Shown: positions 15,904 to 24,483, counted from the first letter of the stretch. The stretch: DNA of 64,000 nucleotides from Nitrospirota bacterium (GCA_028876065.1 JAGWTI010000002.1:1-64000); one strand, 5' to 3'. Made by a program: numbers and translations. The notes: generated by a model not told the origin, from the sequence alone.

Positions 15904-17427
15904 TTAAAATAGTTCTTGGAACGACCCCGGCACGAGCGATACGAGGGGAAAGCCTTTCACAAACCCGACGGCAAGATCGTGGTTATACCAGAGTTCGACC
16001 GGACTCGATGACTGGGAGGCGGCTTTCAGTACCCCTCCGGCGACAAGCGCACCATAGATCCTCGGTTGCCCTTCAATCACGATATCTCCTGCCGCATACA
16101 GCACCCCATTGAGATGGATCCCGGTCAATTGAACCGGCAGACGTACCTTTGACCAGTCCGGATCGGTCGGACTTCCCGTGGGCGGGCTGAGCGCCGAGAC
16201 CGATCGGCCCTGGCCCTTGGGCTTTAGGTGTAGATGAGCATTGATATAGAAGACCCCCTCCAGATACTCGGGTTCCAACGACACTGTCCCTAGGTTGGTC
16301 GTTCCCGGTTGCCGGCCGTCCAAAGTGTCAATAAAAACGAACCCCGGAGGATCACCGCCGGTTGCCGGATTGAACAAGTCTTCCGGCCTCAGGCCTGCCC
16401 CCGGCTCGATCGTCCCGTTTGGATAGAGCAATCCCTGTCGATCCATGGCATAGTAGCCCCCATCCCGTCGCGCGCGCGCCTTCATCCGCTCATATTCCCA
16501 ACGATCGAGGCGCAGGCCAGGCTGAGGATCCTGTCTGGGCATAACGTTCGACGGAACCGAATCCGGCTGTTTCACGATGTCGGGCTTCGAAGGGGGAAAG
16601 AGGGCTTCCCCGCCTACTCTGATTTCCAGCCAACGGTCTTCCCGCCGCAGCATGTCCGCATAGGACTCTCCTGACAAGGATGCCAGCTGCGTCTTAGCCG
16701 GAATCTCTTTTGAGGCAGGCAGGTACGCATCTCCCTTGATACGCACGTCACCCCAATGAACCCAGGCAGGCAACGGGCCATCTGAGGCAGCCGGCTCGCC
16801 GTTCACGCCGATTTCGACGGCCGACCTGATCGGTGATAGGCCGCTGGCCGCGAGCTGAAACGTCAGGGTCTTCATCAATTTCCCCGCCGATGCTGTCACC
16901 GCCACCGTGCACAGCAACCCAGGGCGAGCCGGACCGTACACTTTCAATTGCCGAATCTCACCCACGCCACGCAGTCCCCGAAACCATCCCGTTGCCGGAT
17001 CGTTCAAGAGCCGGTGATCTGCAGCTCGCGTGGCATCGAGCACCAGATCAGGGCGATCGACGGTGCCGATGAACTGGGACCGCCCTTGTGCATCAAAAAA
17101 AGACGGGCCGCCATCCGGCGAGTTGTATCGTTTCCTGAACAGATCGCCGCCCCCAGCTGGTGCCGCCGAGGCATCGTGAAACCAGGTTGTCACCAGATCG
17201 GCTCCGGCCTCCGCCAAATGTCCGGCACTGGCCGCATCCCTCATGCCGTGCACGCTTTCGATCTCTTGAACGGCCAGACTGATGGAGACTGCGCCCACCA
17301 TGGACAAGATCAACACCGCCAGGACGGAGCCAAGGAGCGCGGCACCTCGCTGACACCCGCCACACTCGTTCCATGCGACACTGGGGCGAGCCGATAAACG
17401 GTTGAGCGGGACGCTCGGCGCTTCCAT
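15904..17427 (-). CDS. Large PilX-like pilus assembly protein
   Basis: Last gene of the second minor-pilin operon, about 507 residues. The ATG at 17427 is chosen because GGAGGG stands eight bases upstream; an ATG at 17445 overlaps the previous stop. After about 30 residues comes a prepilin-type segment QRG-AALLGSVLAVLILSMVGAV with Gly at +5 instead of Glu, as in PilX/GspK-type proteins, then AEAGADLVTTWFHD. The remaining roughly 440 residues form a large external domain, unusual in size for PilX (about 200). Near the end is a VNGVLYAAGDIVIEGQPRIYG-like stretch, seen by eye also in other PilX-type proteins with large external parts. Confidence 0.72.
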   Translation of the reverse strand: MEAPSVPLNRLSARPSVAWNECGGCQRGAALLGSVLAVLILSMVGAVSISLAVQEIESVHGMRDAASAGHLAEAGADLVTTWFHDASAAPAGGGDLFRKRYNSPDGGPSFFDAQGRSQFIGTVDRPDLVLDATRAADHRLLNDPATGWFRGLRGVGEIRQLKVYGPARPGLLCTVAVTASAGKLMKTLTFQLAASGLSPIRSAVEIGVNGEPAASDGPLPAWVHWGDVRIKGDAYLPASKEIPAKTQLASLSGESYADMLRREDRWLEIRVGGEALFPPSKPDIVKQPDSVPSNVMPRQDPQPGLRLDRWEYERMKARARRDGGYYAMDRQGLLYPNGTIEPGAGLRPEDLFNPATGGDPPGFVFIDTLDGRQPGTTNLGTVSLEPEYLEGVFYINAHLHLKPKGQGRSVSALSPPTGSPTDPDWSKVRLPVQLTGIHLNGVLYAAGDIVIEGQPRIYGALVAGGVLKAASQSSSPVELWYNHDLAVGFVKGFPLVSLVPGSFQELF

Positions 17428-17441
17428 AAGAAAAGCCCTCC

Positions 17442-18173
17442 TCATCTGGCTCGAAACCCGACTTCCTTGACGAGCAAACGACGCTCTCCGGTGACTCCCA
17501 GTTCTATGCGCATCCTGGCCACGCGGCCCAACTCCCCTGTCGGCTTTCCGTCTTTGTCCAAGTAGCGGAACCGCACCAACGGGGTTTCGCCGATCAGAGG
17601 ATTCGCTCCTCCGTCCATCTGACGCATCAAGGTGGGCCTCCCCTCTCGGTCCTTGCCCAGGTAATAACGGAGGTAACTCGCCAACCACACCTTGCTGCCG
17701 GGCGGGAAGGCTCGATCCAATGGCTGCGCCAGGGACAAAGTCTTCAGCTGACCCGCTCGCGCCAAAAATGATTCCGCGCAGCCGCCCTCCATGCACAGCA
17801 CGACACGCTTGCCCTTCGCCCAATCGGCAGCCCCGGTCACGCGCAGTTCCTGTTGGCCCGATTGAGCCGCGTCGGTCAAAACAGCCGAAGCCCCCTCCAG
17901 ATTCGCCAGAAACGCCACCTCTTGCTGATTCGCCGTTAACAGAAGCGCCCCGGATTTTCCAACGTCTGCCAGACGCAACTCGTCCCCCATCACGGAAAGC
18001 CCGATCCTCACATCCTGATGGCGGCCCATCGCTTCCTGTTGCGCGGAAAGGCGCCGCTCAAAGTGCGTCAGGCTCTGCACCGCAGCCGCCAGCACCACGG
18101 CTCCAGCCGTCAACGCGATCATCAGTTCGGCCAAACAGACACCCTGGTCATTGCCGAGCAGGCGGCTGATCAC
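17442..18173 (-). CDS. PilW-like prepilin, second set
   Basis: 243 residues with the leader DQG-VCLAELMIALTAGAVVLAAAV. Val and Cys at +1 and +2 are unusual but Glu at +5 is kept. The body resembles PilW in its RIGLSVMGDELRLADVG region, where the first helix packs on the beta domain, and has one cysteine pair (LCMEGGCAE). It follows the PilV-like gene by 3 bases, so it is almost certainly co-transcribed. Confidence 0.78.
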   Translation of the reverse strand: MISRLLGNDQGVCLAELMIALTAGAVVLAAAVQSLTHFERRLSAQQEAMGRHQDVRIGLSVMGDELRLADVGKSGALLLTANQQEVAFLANLEGASAVLTDAAQSGQQELRVTGAADWAKGKRVVLCMEGGCAESFLARAGQLKTLSLAQPLDRAFPPGSKVWLASYLRYYLGKDREGRPTLMRQMDGGANPLIGETPLVRFRYLDKDGKPTGELGRVARMRIELGVTGERRLLVKEVGFRAR

Positions 18174-18176
18174 GGT

Positions 18177-18659
18177 TCACCTCGGACCGACGTAGTTGGG
18201 GTTTGCCCGTATGGTACCGAGACTGAAGGTCCGCTGACGGCCCTGCATGGCGGGGAAGCTGGCATGCACCAGCAGTACCGCCGAGCCGGCGTCGCGAAGA
18301 GCTCCGGAGCGATCCGGTTGAACCGTCCAGACCAGGCGGATACCGTCGCTCTCGGAGGATGCCGTGTAGATTCCGTCGCCCGCTTGCTCGTCAGCCCCTT
18401 GCCCGTCATCCTGCAACCTGACGTCCGCAGTTCCGTCGGCATCCACATCGTCCTGGAGCAAGGACTCCCACGGCATAGCCCGTTTGGCTTCCAGCCTGGA
18501 TTCCGCCATGGCCAAGGCTCTGGTCCCATTGCTCCCATATTGCATGCCTTGCTCCCCCCATTGGTGCATGCCCATGACGCCGACTACGGCAAAGGCCAGG
18601 ATGACCATCGCCAGCATGACTTCGATCAGGCTGAAGCCTCTGTCGCCCACTCCCGTCAT
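18177..18659 (-). CDS. PilV-like prepilin, second set
   Basis: 160 residues with the leader DRG-FSLIEVMLAMVILAFAVVG and Glu at +5, followed by MAESRLEAKRAMPWESL, typical of PilV/GspI-type minor pilins. An internal acidic part (DDVDADGTADVRLQDDG) resembles a calcium-binding loop. It sits 10 bases after the GspH-like gene and 3 bases before the PilW-like gene. Confidence 0.8.
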   Translation of the reverse strand: MTGVGDRGFSLIEVMLAMVILAFAVVGVMGMHQWGEQGMQYGSNGTRALAMAESRLEAKRAMPWESLLQDDVDADGTADVRLQDDGQGADEQAGDGIYTASSESDGIRLVWTVQPDRSGALRDAGSAVLLVHASFPAMQGRQRTFSLGTIRANPNYVGPR

Positions 18660-18669
18660 AACCGTTCCC

Positions 18670-19110
18670 TTACAGAAACGACACTCGTCCCGTCAGACTC
18701 ACGGTGAGTTGCCATCGCTCCATCTGCTTGTTCCGGAAGATAATCGTAGCCGGGGTCGCCGATCGCCCGCTGGGATAAAACACCAAGGCCGGACCGTTCG
18801 ACAGCCGTTCGAACACAATCCCCTTGCCTTGGTAGTCATATTCCCGGATCACCTCATCCGGCCGATCCGCCGCGACGGTTCGGATCTTCATCCGTTCCTG
18901 GTCGAAGACAACCCGCATCCGCTCCCGCCGCACCAACGCCAGATACCGTGCCATACGCAGTTCTGACGCCAACTCGGTGGCCACAGCCTTGCCCTGATAT
19001 CGAGCCGCAGCAGCCACTGCACTGACCCCAACGAGCCCCATAAGCGCCCCGATCAGCCCGAGCACCACGATCACTTCAACCAAGCTGGCGCCTCGGTCGT
19101 TTTTCATCAT
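18670..19110 (-). CDS. GspH/FimT-like prepilin, second set
   Basis: First gene of the second minor-pilin operon, about 146 residues. The ATG at 19110 has GGAGGATGGC directly upstream. Leader DRG-ASLVEVIVVLGLIGALMG with Glu at +5, then ASELRMARYLALVRRERM, the usual FimT/GspH helix, and a beta domain ending SLTGRVSFL. A sigma-54-like element stands 57 bases upstream of the start codon. Confidence 0.8.
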   Translation of the reverse strand: MMKNDRGASLVEVIVVLGLIGALMGLVGVSAVAAAARYQGKAVATELASELRMARYLALVRRERMRVVFDQERMKIRTVAADRPDEVIREYDYQGKGIVFERLSNGPALVFYPSGRSATPATIIFRNKQMERWQLTVSLTGRVSFL

Positions 19111-19414
19111 GCCATCCTCCTCCGCGTGGGACCGCTGCTGTTCTGTCGAAGCTGCCGGAGACCATTCCAATTCCCGTGCCGAACTGGACAACGTCACGGC
19201 CCGCATACCGGGACGGGAGAATCAGGCGGGTAAACGTTAGGATTGGCCGAAACTTACATGCGCTTTGAAGTCGGTACAAAAATCGCCGTGCAAAGAACAG
19301 CTGCACCAGAAGGCGGCAAGCCTCTCTCTGCGTGACTGATCAGATACCGGACTTATTCTGGATTGGATACAGGGAGGAATGTACTCAGGAGAAACAAGCC
19401 CGGCCCAGAAGCAC
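19111..19414. other. Non-coding stretch upstream of the second pilin operon
   Basis: About 300 bases between the GspH-like start and the end of the prepilin peptidase gene. Apart from the sigma-54-like element at 19166-19182, no gene, repeat or clear terminator was recognised. Short open frames here have no ribosome site or family likeness. Confidence 0.5.
19166..19182 (-). promoter_or_regulatory. Candidate sigma-54 promoter of the second minor-pilin operon
   Basis: On the minus strand CGGCACGGGAATTGGA fits the -24 half (GGCACG) and the TTG of the -12 half, with GG where GC is expected. Spacing GG-N10-GG is correct. It lies 57 bases upstream of the start codon, the same distance as the element before the first operon. 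The -12 mismatch lowers confidence. Confidence 0.38.
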
Positions 19415-20200
19415 CTATCTCGCCCCGAGCAGGATCGTATCGTACCAGGCGAAAATGTCCCGGTGAAAGAACAGTGCGATAAGCGCGCCAAAGGCCAGAA
19501 ATGGACCGAAGGGAATGTATTGATCCCGCCGCATCACCTTCAGAGAGATCAAGCCGATCCCCACCAGCGAGCCAGCCATGGCCCCCACCATTATGGTCAG
19601 GAGAGCCGGCTTCCAGCCCAGAAAGGCACCGACCATGGCCAGCAGCTTGATGTCGCCACCGCCCATTCCTTCCTTCCCGAAAAGATAGGGACTGACCCAA
19701 GCCATAAACCACAAAAGGCCACCGCCCAGCAGCAAGCCGAGGAGCGAATCAACCAAGCCCACCGGAAGAATCGTGGCAGCCAACACGAGACCTACCGGAA
19801 TGCCCGGCAAGGTGATCGCATCCGGAATAATCTGGTGGGTCAGGTCGATGCCCGTAATCACCAGCAAGGCGGAGAAGAACAGCGCGTACGCCGCCGCAGG
19901 CCACCCCATGCCAAACCACCAGAAGATCAGCCCATACCCGGCGGCGTTCGCCGTCTCAACCAGAGGATATTGAAGCGAGATGGGAGCGCGACAGGCACGG
20001 CATCTCCCCCTGAGGAACAAAAAGCTGAGGACCGGCAGATTATCATAGAGCGCGATCGGCGCGGCACAGGCCGGGCAATGGGAAGATGGCCAGACGACCG
20101 ATTCTCGTCGCGGCACACGGTGGATGCACACATTTAAGAAACTGCCGATCACCGCCCCGAACAGGCAGACCGTCGCATAGAGGAACAGGGTGGCACCCAT
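19415..20200 (-). CDS. pilD: Type IV prepilin peptidase / N-methyltransferase PilD
   Basis: Inner-membrane bifunctional enzyme that cleaves prepilin leaders and methylates the new N-terminus. The 261-residue protein has the cytoplasmic zinc-binding cysteines CPAC (43-46 region) and CRAC (about 69-72), and the two aspartates of the peptidase in GIDLTHQIIPD and GMGGGDIKLLA. Multiple membrane helices make up the rest. It presumably processes all eight prepilin-like proteins encoded downstream. The gene is upstream of, and in the same direction as, both minor-pilin operons. Confidence 0.96.
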   Translation of the reverse strand: MGATLFLYATVCLFGAVIGSFLNVCIHRVPRRESVVWPSSHCPACAAPIALYDNLPVLSFLFLRGRCRACRAPISLQYPLVETANAAGYGLIFWWFGMGWPAAAYALFFSALLVITGIDLTHQIIPDAITLPGIPVGLVLAATILPVGLVDSLLGLLLGGGLLWFMAWVSPYLFGKEGMGGGDIKLLAMVGAFLGWKPALLTIMVGAMAGSLVGIGLISLKVMRRDQYIPFGPFLAFGALIALFFHRDIFAWYDTILLGAR

Positions 20201-20425
20201 GGCTCATTGCGCCCTAGTTGACCGACTTCGAACCGCCCGCTCGCACCCCGACGCCTGCGGCACTCTACGTACCACGTTCTCGACGGATGGCGAGTCGTAA
20301 TTGATAGCGCTTGCTATTTACAACCCGATTCCATCCTGTTACTATTGCGTAGTTATTTGTCCCTTCGATTGCTCAGTATCCTTACCCTCGCGAACAGGTT
20401 GGCCCGGAAGGAGGAACAGGCAGCA

Positions 20426-20710
20426 ATGGGAACCATAAAGTCGACCACGGCCAAGCGCCCCAAGAAACGCAGCCTCCAGGCGGCTCTTCCCATTGCGCGC
20501 AAACGCCCCGAGAGCCTGACCGAGCGAGAGCACGAGATCCTTCAACTCATCTGGACCGGCTTAAAGAACAAGGAAATCGGGCTGCGCCTCAAAATCAGCG
20601 TGAAAACCGTCGAGGCACATCGCGCCAACATGATGAAAAAAGTGCGCGTGTCTAACACCGCCCAACTGCTGAAAGCCGCCATCCAGGGGGGCATGATCAA
20701 GCTCCGGTAG
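20426..20710 (+). CDS. LuxR/GerE-type DNA-binding protein
   Basis: Short regulator of about 94 residues consisting of a basic N-terminal tail and a LuxR-type helix-turn-helix: LTEREHEILQLIWTGLKNKEIGLRLKISVKTVEAHRANMMKKV is nearly the whole family signature. There is no receiver domain. The ATG at 20426 is preceded by AAGGAGG; longer upstream readings lack family likeness. Its 3' end overlaps the convergent rlmB gene by 14 bases. The target genes are unknown; the adjacent pilus genes are one possibility. Confidence 0.85.
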   Translation: MGTIKSTTAKRPKKRSLQAALPIARKRPESLTEREHEILQLIWTGLKNKEIGLRLKISVKTVEAHRANMMKKVRVSNTAQLLKAAIQGGMIKLR

Positions 20711-21488
20711 CTCCCTGCGACGTCCCTCGCCGTTCTCCGCGTTGCCGCACGGCTTCGTATAACACAATGGCCGCTGCAGCCGAGACGTTCAACGAAGCGA
20801 CGCGGCCCCGCATCGGAATCATGACTCGGTCGTCACAATGTTCCAGCACCCCGGGACGGACCCCTTTCCCTTCCCCCCCCAGCACCAATGCGATAGGGCC
20901 CCGAAAATCGAGGCTGGTGTGAGGCTTGGTAGCCTGCGGATCCAGCGCATAGACCCAGACCCCCTCTGCCTTGAGCGCCTCGAGCAACTGACTGACATTG
21001 CCGGCCCGGCTCACCCGTAAGTGCTCCAAGGCGCCAGCCGAAACTTTCGCCACCGTGCCCGTGAGCCCGACCGAACGCCGCTCCGGAAGGAACACCCCAT
21101 GGACGCCGGCTCCTTCCGCCGTCCTCAGAATAGCGCCCAGGTTGTGCGGATCCTCGACTCCATCCAGCACCACGAGAAAAGGCGGTTCCCCTCGCTGTCT
21201 CGCATAATCTAAAATATCCGCTTGGTCCGTATAGGCTTTGGCTGAAACCACCCCGATCACGCCTTGATGCCGCCCGGCCGGCACCAAACGGTCCAAGGCA
21301 GAGCGCGGCTCGACATGGACCGGAACCCCTTCGCTGCGGGCCAATCCGACCAGCTCGGCGAATTGCCGATCCTGTTGCACAACCACCAGCCGGATCAGCG
21401 GCCTGGTCTTGGCCCGGAGCGCCTCCCGGACCGCGTGGAGTCCGAAAATGATCTCGCCGGACTCACCGTTTCCAGCGGGTCGTGCCAT
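20697..21488 (-). CDS. rlmB: 23S rRNA (guanosine-2'-O)-methyltransferase RlmB-type (TrmH family)
   Basis: SPOUT-fold methyltransferase of the TrmH/RlmB group, about 263 residues from the ATG at 21488. The N-terminal substrate-binding part starts GEIIFGLHAVREALRA. SPOUT motifs are DGVEDPHNLGAILRTAEGAG (motif 1), IALVLGGEGKGVRP (motif 2) and MIPMRGRVASLNVSAAAAI (motif 3). The start overlaps the 3' end of cysS by 26 bases, a common rlmB-cysS arrangement. The exact nucleotide modified cannot be read from sequence. Confidence 0.92.
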   Translation of the reverse strand: MARPAGNGESGEIIFGLHAVREALRAKTRPLIRLVVVQQDRQFAELVGLARSEGVPVHVEPRSALDRLVPAGRHQGVIGVVSAKAYTDQADILDYARQRGEPPFLVVLDGVEDPHNLGAILRTAEGAGVHGVFLPERRSVGLTGTVAKVSAGALEHLRVSRAGNVSQLLEALKAEGVWVYALDPQATKPHTSLDFRGPIALVLGGEGKGVRPGVLEHCDDRVMIPMRGRVASLNVSAAAAIVLYEAVRQRGERRGTSQGATGA

Positions 21489-22944
21489 CGGGCTTGTCCT
21501 CGGCGATCCATCCTTGGGCGGCGAGTAATGTCTTGATCTCATCTGCCCTCGCAAAATCCTTTCGTTTCCGCGCTTCATCCCGTTCGCTCTTCAGCCGTTC
21601 GATCTCGGCATCCGCTATTGGACCATGCCCGGTGAGGCCGGCTGCAACATAGGCTCCTCCGGTAAGAGATGCCGACACTCTATGGATGACGCCGAACCGC
21701 CAGGTGTCTGACTGAAACAATCCCAACACATCGCCAAAGGTTCGAAACGCCTTCCTCGCCCGCTCGCAGGCAGCCTGCGAGAGTCCGACTTCCAATAAAC
21801 GATTGACGTCGGACCGAAATCGTTGGAATGCCGCAATGGCGATAGCGGTGTTGACGTCATCATCCATTGCCCGTCGGAACGATCCATTGAGCTCTTCGAT
21901 GAGCGAAGGCAATTTCTCGTCCCCCGTTGCCGACAAAGCAGTGGGTTCGGTCAGTCGTTTAAACAGTCCATAGAAGGCGTCCAGTGTTCGTTTCGCCTCG
22001 TCCAACCCCTGATCTGAAAAATCCAGCGGACTCCGATAATGAGTAGCCAAGAGGAAATATCGCAACACCTCTCCGGTCACTGTTTCTGGATATTCCCACT
22101 TCTCGAAAATCTCCCGGATCGTGAAGAAATTCCCCAGCGACTTGGACATCTTCTCCTGATTGATCTGCACGAAGCCGTTGTGGATCCAGTAGCGTGCGAA
22201 TTCTTTTCCCGTGGCGCCGCAGGACTGCGCGATCTCGTTTTCGTGATGGGGGAAAATCAGGTCCGCCCCTCCGCCGTGGATGTCGAAGGTCTCACCGAGG
22301 TGCTTCATGGCCATGGCCGAACATTCGATGTGCCAGCCAGGACGGCCTTGCCCCCAGGGACTGGGCCAAGCCGGCTCACCCGGTTTCGCACCCTTCCACA
22401 GGGCAAAATCCATAGGATGCCGCTTGCGTTCATCCACCTCAACGCGAGCGCCAGCCTGCATATCGTCCAGCTTCCGTTTCGAGAGCCGTCCGTATCCGGA
22501 GTATTTGCCCACCTCAAAGTACACGTCTCCATCCACCTGATAGGCTAAGCCCTTCTTCACCAAAGTATCCGTTAAATGGACAATATCGGCCATGTGTTCC
22601 GTGGCTTTGGGCTCGACCGTGGCTTGACGAATACCCAGTTTCCCCATGTCTTCATAGTAAGCCCGAATATATTTCTCCGTGATCGTATCGCAGCTGACCC
22701 CCTGTTCATTCGCTCGCTTGATGATCTTGTCATCGACGTCCGTGAAATTCTTGGCAAACTCGACGCGGTAGCCCGAAAACTCTAAATACCGACGAATGAC
22801 ATCGAAGACGAGGGCGCTTCTCGCATGTCCCAAATGACAATAGTCATAGACCGTCACGCCACAGACATACATCCTGACGACGCCCGGCGCGAGGGGCTCA
22901 AACGCCTCTTTCTTGCCTGACAGGGTATTGTAGACTTTCAACAT
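21463..22944 (-). CDS. cysS: Cysteinyl-tRNA synthetase
   Basis: Class I aminoacyl-tRNA synthetase, about 493 residues from ATG 22944. HIGH-type motif CHLGHARS (about 36-43), the zinc-binding GWHIECSAM region, and the KMSKS loop EKMSKSLGN are all present, followed by the DALR-type helical domain and a short C-terminal tail. The start codon overlaps the surE stop as TGATG, so translation is coupled. An upstream in-frame extension would lie inside surE and is rejected. Confidence 0.98.
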   Translation of the reverse strand: MLKVYNTLSGKKEAFEPLAPGVVRMYVCGVTVYDYCHLGHARSALVFDVIRRYLEFSGYRVEFAKNFTDVDDKIIKRANEQGVSCDTITEKYIRAYYEDMGKLGIRQATVEPKATEHMADIVHLTDTLVKKGLAYQVDGDVYFEVGKYSGYGRLSKRKLDDMQAGARVEVDERKRHPMDFALWKGAKPGEPAWPSPWGQGRPGWHIECSAMAMKHLGETFDIHGGGADLIFPHHENEIAQSCGATGKEFARYWIHNGFVQINQEKMSKSLGNFFTIREIFEKWEYPETVTGEVLRYFLLATHYRSPLDFSDQGLDEAKRTLDAFYGLFKRLTEPTALSATGDEKLPSLIEELNGSFRRAMDDDVNTAIAIAAFQRFRSDVNRLLEVGLSQAACERARKAFRTFGDVLGLFQSDTWRFGVIHRVSASLTGGAYVAAGLTGHGPIADAEIERLKSERDEARKRKDFARADEIKTLLAAQGWIAEDKPDGTTRWKR

Positions 22945-23771
22945 CAGCCCCTGCCCCGCAACACGGCCTTGACGCCGGCGCTTTTTTTGGCGGTCCTCTT
23001 GGGACTGGTTTGGCGCGTCAACAGCGGCTCCCACTGACGGAGCTGATCGAGAGCCCCATAGTTGGTAATGTCCAGGTGAATGGGCGTCACCGACACGAAT
23101 CCTCGTCGCACCGCCTCATGATCGGCGTCCTTTCGCCGCTCCCACGAGACCCTGGTCCCGGCAATCCAATAGTACTTCCGCCCGTGCGGGTCCACTTTCT
23201 CCACGATGGGGTCGTGAAACCACCGGCGGCTGAGCGACGTGACTTTCACGCCCTTGATCCGGCTCTTCGGGAGATCCGGCACGTTCACATTCGCCAGCGT
23301 TTCGGCCGGCAGCCCATGAATCAGAACGACCCGGGCCACGCGCACCGCATAGGCCGCAGCGACGCCGAACCGAAATGCCGCCCCGCCCTGCCCTGATTCC
23401 TGCGACACCGCGATCGAGGGAATGCCCAAGATGGTCCCCTCCAGCGCCGCCGAGACCGTACCCGAGTAGGTGACGTCATCGCCGAGGTTTACCCCGCGAT
23501 TGATGCCGGAAACGATCAGCGCCGGTGACGACGGCAGAACTTTTTTGAGCGCCAGGTTCACGCAATCGCTGGGCGTGCCGTTGACGGAGAAGACCTGCCG
23601 CTTCACCCGATTCAGCCTCAACGGCTTGTGTAAAGTGAGCGCATGCGCCACGGCCGTCCGTTCCCTGTCCGGAGCCACTACCCAGACATCTCCCAACACG
23701 CGCAGAGCCTGGGCCAGCGCGTGCAGGCCCGGCGAATCGATTCCATCGTCGTTGGTGACCAGGATTTTCAT
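22944..23771 (-). CDS. surE: 5'/3'-nucleotidase SurE
   Basis: Metal-dependent survival-protein phosphatase, 275 residues. The N-terminal MKILVTNDDGIDSPGL carries the metal ligands of the DD motif; NGTPSDCVNLAL and SGINRGVNLGDDVTYSGTVSAA complete the active site. The last roughly 20 residues are basic (RTAKKSAGVKAVLRGRG) and extend beyond the usual fold. First gene of a surE-cysS-rlmB run on the minus strand. Confidence 0.96.
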   Translation of the reverse strand: MKILVTNDDGIDSPGLHALAQALRVLGDVWVVAPDRERTAVAHALTLHKPLRLNRVKRQVFSVNGTPSDCVNLALKKVLPSSPALIVSGINRGVNLGDDVTYSGTVSAALEGTILGIPSIAVSQESGQGGAAFRFGVAAAYAVRVARVVLIHGLPAETLANVNVPDLPKSRIKGVKVTSLSRRWFHDPIVEKVDPHGRKYYWIAGTRVSWERRKDADHEAVRRGFVSVTPIHLDITNYGALDQLRQWEPLLTRQTSPKRTAKKSAGVKAVLRGRG

Positions 23772-23790
23772 TGCCGCTCCGGACCGGGAA

Positions 23791-23818
23791 CAAAAAAAGC
23801 TGCCGGGGGGCAGCTCGA
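23791..23818 (-). terminator. Rho-independent terminator after tRNA-Pro / before surE
   Basis: On the minus strand AGCTGCC (23815-23809) pairs with GGCAGCT (23804-23798) around a CCCC loop, followed by seven T. It stands about 20 bases before the surE start codon. It could end the tRNA-Pro transcript or act as an attenuator in the surE leader. Confidence 0.85.
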
Positions 23819-23819
23819 G

Positions 23820-23990
23820 GCATACACAAAGTTACATGCTCTCTCGTGATACAACAAGGCCAACTTGTGGGTTTTGACCGCCGTCTCACTCAGAGGCGGT
23901 CGGCTCCAGCAAGCTGGATTCTAAGCCCGCTTGCGGCAACAACGCATCCGCCCGCATATAAGTGACGCCGGCGGACCAAGCGAAGCTTGA
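23820..23990 (-). ncRNA. Possible structured RNA between tRNA-Pro and terminator
   Basis: No open frame here looks coding. On the minus strand a series of hairpins can be drawn: TCCAGC-TT-GCTGGA (23918-23905), GACCGCC...GGCGGTC (23901-23876, perfect 7-bp stem), a CAAG/CTTG pair near 23852-23865 and GCAT/ATGC near 23822-23841, ending in the terminator at 23791-23818. This could be a small RNA processed from the tRNA transcript or a leader. No known RNA family was recognised with confidence. Confidence 0.35.
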
Positions 23991-23992
23991 TA

Positions 23993-24069
23993 TGGTCGGG
24001 GCGGCGGGATTTGAACCCACGACCTCTCGCACCCCAAGCGAGTGCGCTACCAGTCTGCGCTACGCCCCG
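23993..24069 (-). tRNA. tRNA-Pro (anticodon GGG)
   Basis: Cloverleaf on the minus strand. Acceptor CGGGGCG pairs with CGCCCCG, the D arm contains AGCGCAGACTGGTAGCGC, and the anticodon arm is CTCGC-TTGGGGT-GCGAG with anticodon GGG. The T arm is GTGGG-TTCAAAT-CCCGC, and the discriminator A with encoded CCA ends at 23993. It follows the MerR-type and IHF-type genes, an order known from many proteobacteria. Confidence 0.97.
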
Positions 24070-24132
24070 ACCCATCCGATTTTCAACTCGCCAGCACCAG
24101 CCGAGACGCCGATGGCTGAACGTCCGATCGCG

Positions 24133-24483
24133 TTACCGATCGTAGGAGTCCATGATCCGCAGGATGGCTTGTAAATTGCCCTTCAAGCGCTTCGCCACCT
24201 CGCGGGGAGAAACCGGCCCTCCCCCGCGTCGCCCCCGACGCCCCCAGAAGCGCTTCACGCCCGCGAGCGTGTGTCCTTCTTCATAGAGCAAACGTTTGAT
24301 CTCCAGGACCGTTTCGATATCCCGTTGCATATACAGGCGCTGCTGGCCGCGACTTTTCTTGGGCTTGAGGAAATTAAACTGGGACTCCCAGAAGCGCAAG
24401 ACATAGGCCGGAAGCTTGGTGATCTCACTGACCTCTCCAATCTTGTAGAAGAGCTTACTGCCAAGCCTCGGCTCAGCCGCCAT
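24133..24483 (-). CDS. MerR-family transcriptional regulator
   Basis: About 116 residues from the ATG at 24483, which has AGAGGG upstream. The winged-helix DNA-binding domain is clear: LFYKIGEVSEITKLPAYVL, then RFWESQF and a GQQRLYMQRDIETVLEIKRLLYEEG stretch. A basic Gly/Arg segment (WGRRGRRGGG) and a short C-terminal helix follow; no metal- or ligand-binding cysteines are seen. The arrangement IHF gene, merR, tRNA-Pro is conserved in many bacteria, though the ligand of this regulator is generally unknown. Confidence 0.92.
   Translation of the reverse strand: MAAEPRLGSKLFYKIGEVSEITKLPAYVLRFWESQFNFLKPKKSRGQQRLYMQRDIETVLEIKRLLYEEGHTLAGVKRFWGRRGRRGGGPVSPREVAKRLKGNLQAILRIMDSYDR

Noticed and set aside
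17428-17823. N-terminal extension of about 130 residues on the large PilX-like protein
   Set aside because: It lies entirely in another frame of the PilW-like gene and lacks any domain; a start with GGAGGG is available at 17427.
23820-23990. 6S RNA
   Set aside because: A GCAAGCGGGC word and AGCCGA recall E. coli 6S RNA, but the long closing stem and central bubble could not be drawn, so only a generic structured RNA is proposed.
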